Source: Saccoglossus kowalevskii
Taxonomy: Eukaryota > Hemichordata > Enteropneusta > Harrimaniidae
Reading direction: 5' to 3'
Assembly (NCBI RefSeq): GCF_000003605.2
Contig: NW_003132488.1
Location: 1 to 37,716, forward strand
DNA length: 37,716 bases
Shown here: in pieces, positions 9,712 to 20,972 of the stretch
How the letters are laid out: each line of letters opens with the position of its first letter
How positions within the stretch are numbered: position 1 is the first letter of the stretch
The notes under the pieces: model-generated
What the model was told of the DNA's origin: nothing
The model's input: only the letters and a program-made list of their open reading frames with translations
Database searches by the model: none
Program-made: the position numbers and the translations under genes

Positions 9712-9789
9712 GGTAGCGTGGCCGAGCGGTCTAAGGCGCTGGTTTTACCAGTCATTTCGATGGCGTGGGTTCCAATCCCACCGCTGCCA
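9712..9789 (+). pseudogene. tRNA-Leu with 4-nt anticodon-loop deletion
   Basis: 78 nt: the loop between CTGGT and ACCAG is only TTT, so the anticodon is gone. G57 is also C. The downstream TTTT is reduced to TTT. The same deletion and terminator change recur at 28068. Confidence 0.88.
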
Positions 9790-10124
9790 TGTTGTTTAGT
9801 AATTTGCACAACAGTCATTTATGCTGGCATGATACAATTTCAGTGTTTCCGACTATGCACATGTTTATTTCGCATGTTGAAATCCAACAAATATTCACGG
9901 CAAATAATTAAGCAGTGCATACAATCTGATTAGATGACGAAATGAAACCCGGTGAACACATTTTAATGAGTAACTACAGCGTCAAAAATTCCCAGAAAAT
10001 AGTATTCGCGTTTTTGGCAATTGCATTGTTACAAATATCACTTCAGTCGTCTCGGTAAATACCGAAACACACATGAAATGCTTTGGTTTCAGGGTAATTG
10101 CCTTGTTTTAGTAAAGTAATTATT

Positions 10125-10206
10125 GGTAGCGTGGCCGTGCGGTATAAGGCGCTGGTTTTAGGCACCAGTCATTTCGATGGTGTGGTTTCGAATACCACTG
10201 CTGCCA
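10125..10206 (+). tRNA. tRNA-Leu-TAG: tRNA-Leu(TAG), A14-to-T class
   Basis: Same as the copy at 8042, including GGTATAAGG in the D loop. Octamer lost. Confidence 0.65.
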
Positions 10207-10540
10207 TGTTGTTTAGTATTTTGCACAACAGTCATTTATGCTGGCATAATACAATTACAGTGTTTACGACTATGCACATGTTTATTTCGCATGTTGAAAT
10301 CCAACAATTATTCACGGCAAATAATTAAGCAGTTCTTACAATCTGATTAGATGACGAAATGAAACCCGGTGAACACATTTAATGAGTAACTACAGCGTCA
10401 AAAATTCCCAGAAAATAGTATTCTCATTTTTGACTTTTGCATTGTTACAAATATCACATCAGTCGTCTCGGTAAATACCGAAACACACATGAAATGCTTT
10501 TGTTCCAGTGTAATTGCCTTGTTTTAGTAAATTAATTATG

Positions 10541-10623
10541 GGTAGCGTGGCCCGAGCGGTCTAAGGCGCTGGTTTTAGGCACCAGTCATTTCGATGGCGT
10601 GGGTTCGAATCCCACCGCTGCCA
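10541..10623 (+). tRNA. tRNA-Leu-TAG: tRNA-Leu(TAG) with 1-nt D-arm insertion
   Basis: 83 nt because of an extra C (GGCCCGAGC) in the D arm, which shifts the A box. The rest is the TAG consensus. Confidence 0.7.
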
Positions 10624-10959
10624 GGTTGTTTAGTATTTTGCACAACTGTCATTCAAGCTGCCGTTATTCAATTTCTGTGTATACGGCTATGCACATGTTT
10701 TAGTCGCACTTTAAAATAAAACAAATATTCACGGCAAGTAACTAAGCAATGCATACAATCTGATTAGATGATGAAATGAAACCCGGTGAACGTCATTTTA
10801 GTGAGTATCTACAGCGTCAACAATTCCCAGGAAATAGTATTCGAATTTGTGGCATTTGCATTGTTAAAAATATCACTTCAGTCGTCTCGGTAAATACCGA
10901 AACACACAAGAAATGCTTTTGTTCCAGGGTAATTGCCTTGTTTTAGTAAAGTAATTATG

Positions 10960-11041
10960 GGTAGCGTGGCCGAGCGGTCTAAGGCGCTGGTTTAAGGCAC
11001 CAGTCATTTCGATGGCGTGGGTTCGAATCCCACCGCTGCCA
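10960..11041 (+). tRNA. tRNA-Leu-AAG: tRNA-Leu(AAG), consensus
   Basis: Exact AAG consensus. The terminator is intact, but the 3' flank reads GCACACCTG, weakening the downstream hairpin. Confidence 0.94.
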
Positions 11042-11378
11042 GGTTGTTGAGTATTTTGCACACCTGTCATTCAAGCTGCCGTTATTCAATTTCTGTGTAT
11101 ACGGCTATGCACATGTTTTAGTCGCACTTTAAAATAAAACAAATATTCACGGCAAGTAACTAAGCAATGCATACAATCTGATTAGATGATGAAATGAAAC
11201 CCGGTGAACGTCATTTTAGTGAGTATCTACAGCGTCAACAATTCCCAGGAAATAGTATTCGAATTTGTGGCATTTGCATTGTTAAAAATATCACCTTCAG
11301 TCGTCTTGGTAAATACCGAAATACACATGAAATGCTTTTGTTCCTGGGTAATTGCATTGTTTTAGTAAAGTAGTTATG

Positions 11379-11460
11379 GGTAGCGTGGCCGAGCGGTCTA
11401 AGGCGCTGGTTTTAGGCACCAGTTATTTCGATGGCGTGGGTTCGAATCCCACCGCTGCCA
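11379..11460 (+). tRNA. tRNA-Leu-TAG: tRNA-Leu(TAG), near consensus
   Basis: One change, C to T in the variable stem (TAT/ATG, still a wobble pair). All tertiary and promoter positions are regular. Confidence 0.92.
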
Positions 11461-11795
11461 TGTTGTTTAGTATTTTGCACAACTGTCATTCAAGCTGCCG
11501 TAATTCAATTTCTGTGTATACGGCTATGCACATGTTTTAGTCGCACTTTAAAATAAAACAAATATTCACGGCAAGTAACTAAGCAATGCATACAATCTGA
11601 TTAGATGATGAAATGAAACCCGGTGAACACCTTTTAATGAGTAACCACAGAGTCAAAAATTCTCAGAAAATAGTATTCGCATTTTCGGCATTTGCATTAT
11701 TACAAATATCACTTCAGTCGTCTCGGTAAATACTCAAACACACATGAAATGCTTGTGTTTCCGGGCAATTGTGTCGTTTTTGCAATGTTATTATG

Positions 11796-11877
11796 GGTAG
11801 CGTGGCCGAGCGGTCAAAGGCGCTTGTTTAAGGCACCAGTCATTTCGCTGGCGTGGGTTCGAATACCACCGCTGCCA
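11796..11877 (+). tRNA. tRNA-Leu(AAG), several mismatches
   Basis: Anticodon AAG. G29 to T and C61 to A each leave a mismatch, and the variable stem is broken (TTCGCTGGC). B box altered. Probably a decaying copy at the border of the left and middle domains. Confidence 0.6.
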
Positions 11878-12212
11878 TGTTGTTTAGTATTTTGCAGAAC
11901 AGTCATTTATGCTGGCATAATACAATTTCAGTGTTTACGACTATGCACATGTTTATTTCGCATGTTGAAATCCAACAAATATTCACGGCAAATAATTAAG
12001 CAGTGCATACAATCTGATTAGATGACGAATTGAAACCCGGTGAACACATTTTAATGAGTAACTACAGCGTCAAAAATTCCCAGAAAATAGTATTCTCATT
12101 TTTGGCTTTTGCATTGTTACAAATATCACTTCAGTCGTCTCGGTAAATACCGAAACACACACGAAATGCTTGTGTTTCAGGGTAATTGCGTCGTTTTTGA
12201 AATGTAATTATG

Positions 12213-12294
12213 GGTGGCGTGGCCGAGCGGTCAAAGGCGCTTGTTTAAGGCACCAGTCATTTCGATGGCGTGGGTTCGTATCCCACCACTGCCT
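12213..12294 (+). tRNA. tRNA-Leu(AAG)-like, first copy with T58/T73
   Basis: Anticodon AAG. G29 to T, A58 to T, G67 to A and discriminator T73; acceptor GGTGGCG/CACTGCC has a C-A mismatch. A58 is needed for the T54-A58 pair and the B box, and A73 is the leucine identity base, so function is doubtful. Confidence 0.55.
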
Positions 12295-12627
12295 TGTTGT
12301 TGAGTATTTTGCACAACTGTCATTTATGCTGGCATAATACATTTCAGTGTTACGACTATGCACATGTTTCTTTCGCATGTTGAAATCCAACAAATATTCA
12401 CGGCAAATAATTAAGCAGTGCATACAATCTGATTAGATGACGAATTGAAACCCGGTGAACACATTTTAATGAGTAACTACAGCGTCAAAAATTCCCAGAA
12501 AATAGTATTCGCGTTTTTGGCATATGCATTGTTACAAATATCACTTCAGTCGTCTCGGTAAATACCGAAACACACATGAAATGCTTGTGTTTCGGGGTAA
12601 TTAACTTGTTTTTGCAGTGTAATTATG

Positions 12628-12709
12628 GGTAGCGTGGCCGAGCGGTCTAAGGCGCTGGTTTTAGGCACCAGTCATTTCGATGGCGTGGGTTCGAATCCCA
12701 CCGCTGCCA
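12628..12709 (+). tRNA. tRNA-Leu-TAG: tRNA-Leu(TAG), consensus
   Basis: Exact TAG consensus. The octamer is changed to ATATGCAT. Confidence 0.94.
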
Positions 12710-13045
12710 TGTTGTTTAGTATTTTGCACAACTGTCATTCAAGCTGCCGTAATTCAATTTCTGTGTATACGGCTATGCACATGCTTTAGTCGCATTTAGA
12801 AATAAAACAAATATTCACGGCAAGTAACTAAGCAATGCATACAATCTGATTAGATGATGAAATGAAACCCGATGAACGTCATTTTAGTGACTTACTACAG
12901 CGTCAACAATTCCCAGGAAATAGTATTCGAATTTGTGGCATTTGCATTGTTAAAAATATCACTTCAGTCGTCTCGGTAAATACCGAAACACACATGAAAT
13001 GCTTTTGTTTCAGGGTAATTGCCTTGTTTTAGTAAAGTAATTATG

Positions 13046-13127
13046 GGTAGCGTGGCCGAGCGGTCTAAGGCGCTGGTTTTAGGCACCAGTCATTTCGATG
13101 GCGTGGGATCGAATACCACCGCTGCCA
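13046..13127 (+). tRNA. tRNA-Leu(TAG), T-arm changes
   Basis: Anticodon TAG. T54 to A and C61 to A (G-A mismatch) damage both the T arm and the B box. Confidence 0.6.
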
Positions 13128-13462
13128 TGTTGTTTAGTATTTTGCAGAACAGTCATTTATGCTGGCATAATACAATTTCAGTGTTTACGACTATGCACAT
13201 GTTTATTTCGCATGTTGAAATCCAACAAATATTCACGGCAAATAATTAAGCAGTGTATACAATCTGATTAGATGATGAAATGAAACCAGGTGAACGTCAT
13301 TTTAGTGAGTATCTACAGCGTCAACAATTCCCAGGAAATAGTATTCGAATTTTTGGTATTTGCATTGTTAAAAATATCACTTCAGTCGTCTCGGTAAATA
13401 CCCATACACACATGAAATGCTTGTGTTTCAGGGTAATTGCGTCGTTTTTGCTTGCAATTAAG

Positions 13463-13544
13463 GGTAGCGTGGGCGAGCGGTCAAAGGCGCTTGTTTAAGG
13501 CACCAGTCATTTCGATGGCGTGGGTTCGTATCCCACCGCTGCCT
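13463..13544 (+). tRNA. tRNA-Leu(AAG)-like, T58/T73 class
   Basis: Typical of a class also at 18471, 19723, 20556, 21390, 35134 and 36804: C11 to G (GTGGGCGAG), D loop TCAAAGG, G29 to T, T58 and T73, anticodon AAG kept. The 5' flank has AATTAAGG instead of AATTATGG. Confidence 0.58.
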
Positions 13545-13880
13545 TGTTGTTGTGTATTTTACACAACTGTCATTTATGCTGGCATAATACAATTTCAGTG
13601 TTTACGACTATGCACATGTTTCTTTCGCATGTTGAAATCCAACAAATATTCACGGCAAATAATTAAGCAATGCATAACAATCTGATTAGACGATGAAATG
13701 AAACCCGGCGAAGACATTTTAATGAGTAACCACGGCGTCAAAAATTCTCAGAAAATAGTATTCGCATTTTTGGCATTTGCATTATTACAAATATCACTTC
13801 AGTCGTCTCGGTAAATACCGAAACACACACGAAATGCTTGAGTTTCAGGGTAATTGCGTCGTTTTTGCGAAGAAATTATG

Positions 13881-13962
13881 CGTAGCGTGGCCGAGCGATC
13901 TAAGGCGCTGGTTTAAGGCACCAGTCATTTCGATGGCGTGGGTTCGAATCCCACCGCTGCCA
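13881..13962 (+). tRNA. tRNA-Leu(AAG), G1 to C and G19 to A
   Basis: Anticodon arm and T arm are regular, but C1-C72 cannot pair and G19, which joins D and T loops through C56, is A. Confidence 0.65.
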
Positions 13963-14298
13963 GGTTGTTCAGTATTTTGCACAACTGTCATTCAAGCTGC
14001 CGTTATTCAATTTCTGTTTATACGGCTATGCACATGTTTTAGTCGCACTTTGAAATAAAACAAATATTCACGGCAAGTAACTAAGCAATGCATACAATCT
14101 GATTAGATGATGGAATGAAACCCGGTGAACGTCATTTTACTGAGTATCTACAGCGTCAACAATTCTCAGGAAATAGTATTCGAACTTGTGGCATTTGCAT
14201 TGTTAAAAATATCACTTCAGTCGTCTCGGTAAATACCAAAACACACATGAAATGCTTGTGTTTCAGGGTAATTGCGTCGTTTTTGAAATGTAATTATG

Positions 14299-14380
14299 GG
14301 TAGCGTGGCCGAGCGGTCTAAGGCGATGGTTTTAGGCACCAGTCATTTCGATGGCGTGGGTTCGTATCCCACCGCTGCCT
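14299..14380 (+). tRNA. tRNA-Leu(TAG)-like, T58/T73
   Basis: Anticodon TAG. C27 to A leaves an A-G mismatch at the base of the anticodon stem; T58 and T73 present. First member of the 836-bp dimer. Confidence 0.58.
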
Positions 14381-14716
14381 TGTTGTTGAGTATTTTGCAC
14401 AACTGTCATTTATGCTGGCATAATACAATTTCAGTGTTTACGACTATGCACATGTTTCTTTCGCACTTTGAAATAAAACAAATATTCACGGCAAGTAACT
14501 AAGCAATGCATACAATCTGATTAGATGATGGAATGAAACCCGGTGAACGTCATTTTACTGAGTATCTACAGCGTCAACAATTCCCAGGAAATAGTATTCG
14601 AATTTGTGGCATTTGCATTGTTAAAAATATCACTTCAGTCGTCTCGGTAAATACCAAAACACACATGAAATGCTTGTGTTTCAGGGTAATTGCGTCGTTT
14701 TTGAAATGTAATTATG

Positions 14717-14798
14717 GGTAGCGTGGCCGAGCGGTCTAAGGCGCTCGTTTAAGGCACCAGTCATTTCGATGGCGTGGGTTCAAATCCCACCGCTGCCA
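14717..14798 (+). tRNA. tRNA-Leu-AAG: tRNA-Leu(AAG), C29
   Basis: G29 to C makes a C-C mismatch in the anticodon stem (CTCGT/ACCAG). G57 to A is allowed in the B box. A73 kept. Second member of the dimer. Confidence 0.72.
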
Positions 14799-15134
14799 GG
14801 TTGTTCAGTATTTTGCACAACGGTCATTCAAGCTGCCGTTATTCAATTTCTGTGTATACGGTTATGCACATGTTTTAGTCGCACTTTGAAATCCAACAAA
14901 TATTCACGGCAAGTAACTAAGCAATGCATACAATCTGATTAGATGATGGAATGAAACCCGGTGAACGTCATTTTACTGAGTATCTACAGCGTCAACAATT
15001 CCCAGGAAATAGTATTCGAATTTGTGGCATTTGCATTGTTAAAAATATCACTTCAGTCGTCTCGGTAAATACCAAAACACACATGAAATGCTTGTGTTTC
15101 AGGGTAATTGCGTCGTTTTTGAAATGTAATTATG

Positions 15135-15216
15135 GGTAGCGTGACCGAGCGGTCTAAGGCGATGGTTTTAGGCACCAGTCATTTCGATGGCGTGGGTTCG
15201 TATCCCACCGCTGCCT
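15135..15216 (+). tRNA. tRNA-Leu(TAG)-like, T58/T73
   Basis: Duplicate of 14299 (A27, T58, T73) with a further G10 to A in the D stem and A box, so it decayed after the duplication. Confidence 0.55.
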
Positions 15217-15552
15217 TGTTGTTGAGTATTTTGCACAACTGTCATTTATGCTGGCATAATACAATTTCAGTGTTTACGACTATGCACATGTTTCTTTCGC
15301 ACTTTGAAATAAAACAAATATTCACGGCAAGTAACTAAGCAATGCATACCATCTGATTAGATGATGGAATGAAACCCGGTGAACGTCATTTTACTGAGTA
15401 TCTACAGCGTCAACAATTCCCAGGAAATAGTATTCGAATTTGTGGCATTTGCATTGTTAAAAATATCACTTCAGTCGTCTCGGTAAATACCAAAACACAC
15501 ATGAAATGCTTGTGTTTCAGGGTAATTGCGTCGTTTTTGAAATGTAATTATG

Positions 15553-15634
15553 GGTAGCGTGGCCGAGCGGTCTAAGGCGCTCGTTTAAGGCACCAGTCAT
15601 TTCGATGGCGTGGGTTCAAATCCCACCGCTGCCA
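15553..15634 (+). tRNA. tRNA-Leu-AAG: tRNA-Leu(AAG), C29
   Basis: Duplicate of 14717 with the same C29 and A57. Confidence 0.72.
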
Positions 15635-15969
15635 GGTTGTTCAGTATTTTGCACAACGGTCATTCAAGCTGCCGTTATTCAATTTCTGTGTATACGGTTA
15701 TGCACATGTTTTAGTCGCACTTTGAAATCCAACAAATATTCACGGCAAGTAACTAAGCAATTCATACAATCTGATTAGATGATGAAATGAAACCCGGTGA
15801 ACACATTTTAATGAGTAACCACAGCGTCAAAAATCCTCAGAAAATAGTATTCGCATTTTTGGCATTTGCATTGTTACAAATATCACTTCAGTCGTCTCGG
15901 TAAATACCCAAACACACATGAAATGCTTGTGTTTCAGGGTAATTGCGTCGTTTTCGCAAAGTAATTATG

Positions 15970-16051
15970 GGTAGCGTGGCCGAGCGGTCTAAGGCGATGG
16001 TTTTAGGCACCAGTCATTTCGATGGCGTGGGTTCGTATCCCACCGCTGCCT
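15970..16051 (+). tRNA. tRNA-Leu(TAG)-like, T58/T73
   Basis: Same A27/T58/T73 tRNA as 14299 but in a different spacer context (TTTTCGCAAAG flank). Matches 26399. Confidence 0.58.
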
Positions 16052-16386
16052 TGTTGTTGAGTATTTTGCACAACTGTCATTTATGCTGGCATAATACAAT
16101 TTCAGTGTTTACGACTATGCACATGTTTCTTTCGCATGTTGAAATCCAACAAATATTCACGGCAAATAATTAAGCAATGCATACAATCTGATTAGATGAT
16201 GAAATGAAACCCGGAGAACACATATTAATGAGTAACCACGGCGTCAAAAATTCTCAGAAAATAGTATTCGCATTTTTGGCATTTGCATTGTTACAAATAT
16301 CACTTCAGTCGTCTCGGTAAATACCCAAACACACATGAAATGCTTGTGTTTCAGGGTAATTGCGTCGTTTTTGCAATGTAACTATG

Positions 16387-16467
16387 GGTAGCGTGGCCGA
16401 GCGGTCTAAGGCGCTGGTTTAAGGCACCAGTCATTTCGATGGCGTGGGTTCGAATCCTACCGCTGCA
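16387..16467 (+). tRNA. tRNA-Leu(AAG), 1-nt acceptor deletion
   Basis: 81 nt: one C is missing from the acceptor 3' strand (CGCTGCA). C63 to T leaves a wobble in the T stem. Probably defective at the 3' end. Confidence 0.62.
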
Positions 16468-16802
16468 GGTTGTTAGTATTTTGCACAACTGTCATTCAAG
16501 CTGCCGTTATTCAATTTCCGTGTATACGGTTATGCACATGTTTTAGTCGCACTTTGAAATCCAACAAATATTCACGGCAAGTAACTAAGCAATTCATACA
16601 ATCTGATTAGATGATGAAATGAAACCCGGTGAACGTCATTTCAGTGAGTATCTACAGCGTCAACAATTCCCAGAAAATAGTATTCGAATTTTTGGCATTT
16701 GCATTGTTACAAATATCACTTCAGTCGTCTCGGCAAATACCAAAACACACATGAAATGCTTGTGTTTCAGGGTAATTGCGTCGTTTTTGAAATATAATTA
16801 TG

Positions 16803-16884
16803 GGTAGCGTGGCCGAGCGGTCTAAGGCGCTGGTTTAAGGCACCAGTCATTTCGAAGGCGTGGGTTCGAATCCCACCGCTGCCA
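16803..16884 (+). tRNA. tRNA-Leu-AAG: tRNA-Leu(AAG), near consensus
   Basis: Only the variable arm differs (TTCGAAGGC, one weakened pair). All other positions are regular. Confidence 0.9.
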
Positions 16885-17217
16885 GGTTGTTCAGTATTTT
16901 GCACAACTGTCATTCAAGCTGCCGTTATTCAATTTTTGTGTATACGGTTATGCACATGTTTTAGTCGCACTTTGAAATCCAACAAATATTCACGGCAAGT
17001 AACTAAGCAATGCATACAATCTGATTAGATGATGAAATGAAACCCGGTGAACACATTTTAATGAGTAACCACAGCGTCAAAAATTCTCAGAAAATAGTAT
17101 CGCATTTTTGGCATTTGCATGTTACAAATATCACTTCAGTCGTCTCGGTAAATACCCAAACACACATGAAATGCTTGTGTTTCAGGGTAATTGCGTCGTT
17201 TTTGCAAAGTAATTTTG

Positions 17218-17299
17218 GGTAGCGTGGCCGAGCGGTCTAAGGCGCTGGTTTAAGGCACCAGTCATTTCGATGGCGTGGGTTCGAATCCCACCGCTGCCA
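17218..17299 (+). tRNA. tRNA-Leu-AAG: tRNA-Leu(AAG), consensus
   Basis: Exact AAG consensus; the 5' flank reads AATTTTGG rather than AATTATGG. Confidence 0.94.
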
Positions 17300-17635
17300 G
17301 GTTGTTCAGTATTTTGCACAACTGTCATTCAAGCTGTCGTTATTCAATTTCTGTGTATACGGTTATGCACATGTTTTAGTCGCACTTTGAAATACAACAA
17401 ATATTCACGGCAAGTAACTAAGCAATGCATACAATCTGATTAGATGATGAAATGAAACCCGGTGAACGTCATTTTAGTGAGTATCTACAGCATCAACAAT
17501 TCCCAGGAAATAGTATTCGAATTTGTGGCATTTGCATTGTTACAAATATCACATCAGTCGTCTCGGCAAATACCAAAACACACATGAAATGCTTGTGTTT
17601 CAGGGTAATTGCGTCGTTTTTGCAATGTAATTATG

Positions 17636-17717
17636 GGTGGCGTGGCCGAGCGGTCAAAGACGCTTGTTGATTGCACCAGTCATTTCGATGGCGTGGGTTC
17701 GTATCCCACCGCTGCCT
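17636..17717 (+). pseudogene. tRNA-Leu-like with rewritten anticodon loop
   Basis: The loop reads TGATTGC: T33 has become G and the formal anticodon is ATT. G24 to A breaks the D stem, G29 to T the anticodon stem, and T58 and T73 are present. Loss of the U-turn base makes decoding unlikely. An identical tRNA is at 36388. Confidence 0.75.
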
Positions 17718-18053
17718 TGTTGTTGAGTATTTTGCACAACTGTCATTTATGCTGGCATAATACAATTTCAGTGTTTACGACTATGCACATGTTTCTTTCG
17801 CATGTTGAAATCCAACAAATATTCACGGCAAATAATTAAGCAATGCATAACAATCTGATTAGACGATGAAATGAAACCCGGCGAACACATTTTAATGAGT
17901 AACCACAGCGTCAAAAATTCTCAGAAAATAGTATTCGCATTTTTGGCATTTGCATTATTACAAATATCACTTCAGTCGTCTCGGTAAATACCGAAACACA
18001 CACGAAATGCTTGAGTTTCAGGGTAATTGCGTCGTTTTCGCAAAGTAATTATG

Positions 18054-18135
18054 GGTAGCGTGGCCGAGCGGTCTAAGGCGCTGGTTTAAGGCACCAGTCA
18101 TTTCGATGGCGTGGGTTCGAATCCCACCGCTGCCA
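18054..18135 (+). tRNA. tRNA-Leu-AAG: tRNA-Leu(AAG), consensus
   Basis: Exact AAG consensus in a TTTTCGCAAAG flank. Confidence 0.95.
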
Positions 18136-18470
18136 GGTTGTTCAGTATTTTGCACAACTGTCATTCAAGCTGCCGTTATTCAATTTCTGTGTATACGGTT
18201 ATGCACATGTTTTAGTCGCACTTTGAAATCCAACAAATATTCACGGCAAGTAACTAAGCAATGCATACAATCTGATTAGATGATGAAATGAAACCCGGTG
18301 AACGTCATTTTAGTGAGTATCTACAGCGTCAACAATTCTCAGAAAATAGTATTCGAATTTTTGGTATTTGCATTGTTAAAAATATCACTTCAGTCGTCTC
18401 GGTAAATACCCATACACACATGAAATGCTTGTGTTTCAGGGTAATTGTGTCGTTTTTGCTTGTAATTAAG

Positions 18471-18552
18471 GGTAGCGTGGGCGAGCGGTCAAAGGCGCTT
18501 GTTTAAGGCACCAGTCATTTTGATGGCGTGGGTTCGTATCCCACCGCTGCCT
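18471..18552 (+). tRNA. tRNA-Leu(AAG)-like, T58/T73 class
   Basis: G11, T29, T58, T73; variable loop TTTG instead of TTCG. Confidence 0.58.
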
Positions 18553-18887
18553 TGTTATTGAGTATTTTGCACAACTGTCATTTATGATGGCATAATACAA
18601 TTTCAGTGTTTACGACTATGCACATGTTTCTTTCGCATGTTGAAATCCAACAAATATTCACGGCAAATAATTAAGCAATGCATACAATCTGATTAGATGA
18701 TGAAATGAAACCCGGTGAACACATTTTAATGAGTAACCACAGCGTCAAAAATTCTCAGAAAATAGTATTCGCATTTTTGGCATTTGCATTGTTACAAATA
18801 TCACTTCAGTCGTCTCGGCAAATACCAAAACACACATGAAATGCTTATGTTTCAGGGTAATTGCGTCGTTTTTGAAATGTAATTATG

Positions 18888-18969
18888 GGTAGCGTGGCCG
18901 AGTGGTCTAAGGCGCTGGTTTAAGGCACCAGTCATTTCGATGGCGTGGGTTCGAATCCCACCGCTGCCA
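18888..18969 (+). tRNA. tRNA-Leu-AAG: tRNA-Leu(AAG), near consensus
   Basis: One change, C to T in the D loop (GAGTGG), which still fits the A-box consensus. Fully pairable. Confidence 0.93.
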
Positions 18970-19305
18970 GGTTGTTCAGTATTTTGCACAACTGTCATTC
19001 AAGCTGCCGTTATTCAATTTCTGTGTATACGGTTATGCACATGTTTTAGTCGCACTTTGAAATCCAACAAATATTCACGGCAAGTAACTAAGCAATGCAT
19101 ACAATCTGATTAGATGATGAAATGAAACCCGGTGAACGTCATTTTAGTGAGTATCTACAGCGTCAACAATTCTCAGAAAATAGTATTCGCATTTCTGGTA
19201 TTTGCATTATTACAAATATCACTTCAGTCGTCTCGGTAAATACCCAAACACACATGAAATGCTTGTGTTTCAGGGTAATTGCGTCGTTTTTGCAAAGTAA
19301 TTATG

Positions 19306-19387
19306 GGTAGTGTGGCCGAGCGGTCTAAGGCGCTGGTTTAAGGCACCAGTCATTTCGATGGCGTGGGTTCGAATCCCACGGCTGCCA
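19306..19387 (+). tRNA. tRNA-Leu-AAG: tRNA-Leu(AAG), acceptor changes
   Basis: C6 to T (wobble with G67) and C66 to G (G7-G66 mismatch) weaken the inner acceptor stem. Anticodon and promoter boxes intact. Confidence 0.75.
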
Positions 19388-19722
19388 GGTTGTTCAGTAT
19401 TTTGCACAACTGTCATTCAAGCTGCCGTTATTCAATTTCTGTGTATACGGTTATGCACATGTTTTAGTCGCACGTTGAAATCCAACAAATATTCACGGCA
19501 AGTAACTAAGCAATGCATACAATCTGATTAGATGATGAAATGAAACCCGGTGAACGTCATTTTAGTGAGTATCTACAGCATCAACAATTCCCCGGAAATA
19601 GTATTCGAATTTTTGGTATTTGCATTGTTAAAAATATCACTTCAGTCGTCTCGGTAAATACCCATACACACATGAAATGCTTGTGTTTCAGGGTAATTGC
19701 GTCGTTTTTGCTTGTAATTAAG

Positions 19723-19804
19723 GGTAGCGTGGGCGAGCGGTCAAAGGTGCTTGTTTAAGGCACCAGTCATTTTGATGGCGTGGGTTCGTATCCCACCGCT
19801 GCCT
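19723..19804 (+). tRNA. tRNA-Leu(AAG)-like, T58/T73 class
   Basis: G11, T29, T58, T73, plus C25 to T in the D stem. Confidence 0.55.
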
Positions 19805-20139
19805 TGTTGTTGAGTATTTTGCACAACTGTCATTTATGCTGGCATAATACAATTTCAGTGTTTACGACTATGCACATGTTTCTTTCGCATGTTGAAATCC
19901 AACAAATATTCACGGCAAATAATTAAGCAATGCCTACAATCTGATTAGATGATGAAATGAAACCCGGTGAACACATTTTAATGAGTAACCACAGCGTCAA
20001 CAATTCTCAGAAAATAGTATTCGCATTTTTGGCATTTGCATTATTACAAATATCACTTCAGTCGTCTCGGTAAATACCGAAACACACACGAAATGCTTGA
20101 GTTTCAGGGTAATTGCGTCGTTTTCGCAAAGTAATTATG

Positions 20140-20222
20140 GGTAGCGTGGCCGAGCGGTCTAAGGCGCTGGTTTAAGGCACCAGTCATTTCGATGGCGTGG
20201 GTTCGAATCCCACGCCATGCCA
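20140..20222 (+). pseudogene. tRNA-Leu(AAG) with palindrome-converted acceptor
   Basis: The 5' 65 nt equal the AAG consensus, but the acceptor 3' strand is GCCATGCC instead of CGCTGCC. The new bases extend the T stem into a perfect 10-bp inverted repeat (20192-20201 with 20209-20218), while the acceptor stem is broken. Total 83 nt. Confidence 0.75.
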
Positions 20223-20555
20223 GGTTGTTCAGTATTTTGCACAACTGTCATTCAAGCTGCCGTTATTCAATTTCTGTGTATACGGTTATGCACATGTTTT
20301 AGTCGCACTTTGAAATCCAACAAATATTCACGGCAAGTAACTAAGCAATTCATACAATCTGATTAGATGATGAAATGAAACCCGGTGAACACATTTTAAT
20401 GAGTAACCACAGTGTCAAAAATTCTCAGAAAATAGTATTCGAATTTTTGGTTTTGCATTGTTAAAAATATCACTTCAGTCGTCTCGGTAAATACCCATAC
20501 ACACATGAAATGCTTGTGTTTCAGGGTAATTGTGTCGTTTTTGCATGTAATTAAG

Positions 20556-20637
20556 GGTAGCGTGGGCGAGCGGTCAAAGGCGCTTGTTTAAGGCACCAGT
20601 CATTTTGATGGCGTGGGTTCGTATCCCACCGCTGCCT
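20556..20637 (+). tRNA. tRNA-Leu(AAG)-like, T58/T73 class
   Basis: G11, T29, T58, T73, variable loop TTTG. Same tRNA as 18471; octamer degraded in this unit. Confidence 0.57.
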
Positions 20638-20972
20638 TGTTATTGAGTATTTTGCACAACTGTCATTTATGATGGCATAATACAATTTCAGTGTTTACGA
20701 CTATGCACATGTTTCTTTCGCATGTTGAAATCCAACAAATATTCACGGCAAATAATTAAGCAATGCATACAATCTGATTAGATGATGAAATGAAACCCGG
20801 TGAACACATTTTAATGAGTAACCACAGCGTCAAAAATTCTCAGAAAATAGTATTCGCATTTTTGGCATTTGCATTGTTACAAATATCACTTCAGTCGTCT
20901 CGGTAAATACCCAAACACACATGAAATGCTTGTGTTTCAGGGTAATTGCGTCGTGTTTGCAAAGTAATTATG

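Larger units (their letters stand above)
830..11600 (+). repeat. Left subfamily domain of the array
   Basis: Units here typically have CCTTGTTTTAGTAAAG or CCTTGTTTTTGCAAAG before the tRNA, and TAG units have a 3' flank starting TGTTGTTTAG. AAG, TAG and A14-to-T TAG copies recur in a partly repeated order (compare units at 1793-3124 with 7625-8957). None of the copies has the T58/T73 pair. Borders are approximate, and the two units before it are of mixed type. Confidence 0.7.
14115..15786 (+). repeat. Duplicated 836-bp dimer (two units per period)
   Basis: The pair of units at 14115-14950 is repeated almost base for base at 14951-15786. Each pair holds a TAG copy with A27/T58/T73 followed by an AAG copy with C29 and A57. 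Spacer variants such as TTACTGAG and CCAAAACAC are shared. This indicates a recent two-unit duplication. Confidence 0.85.
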
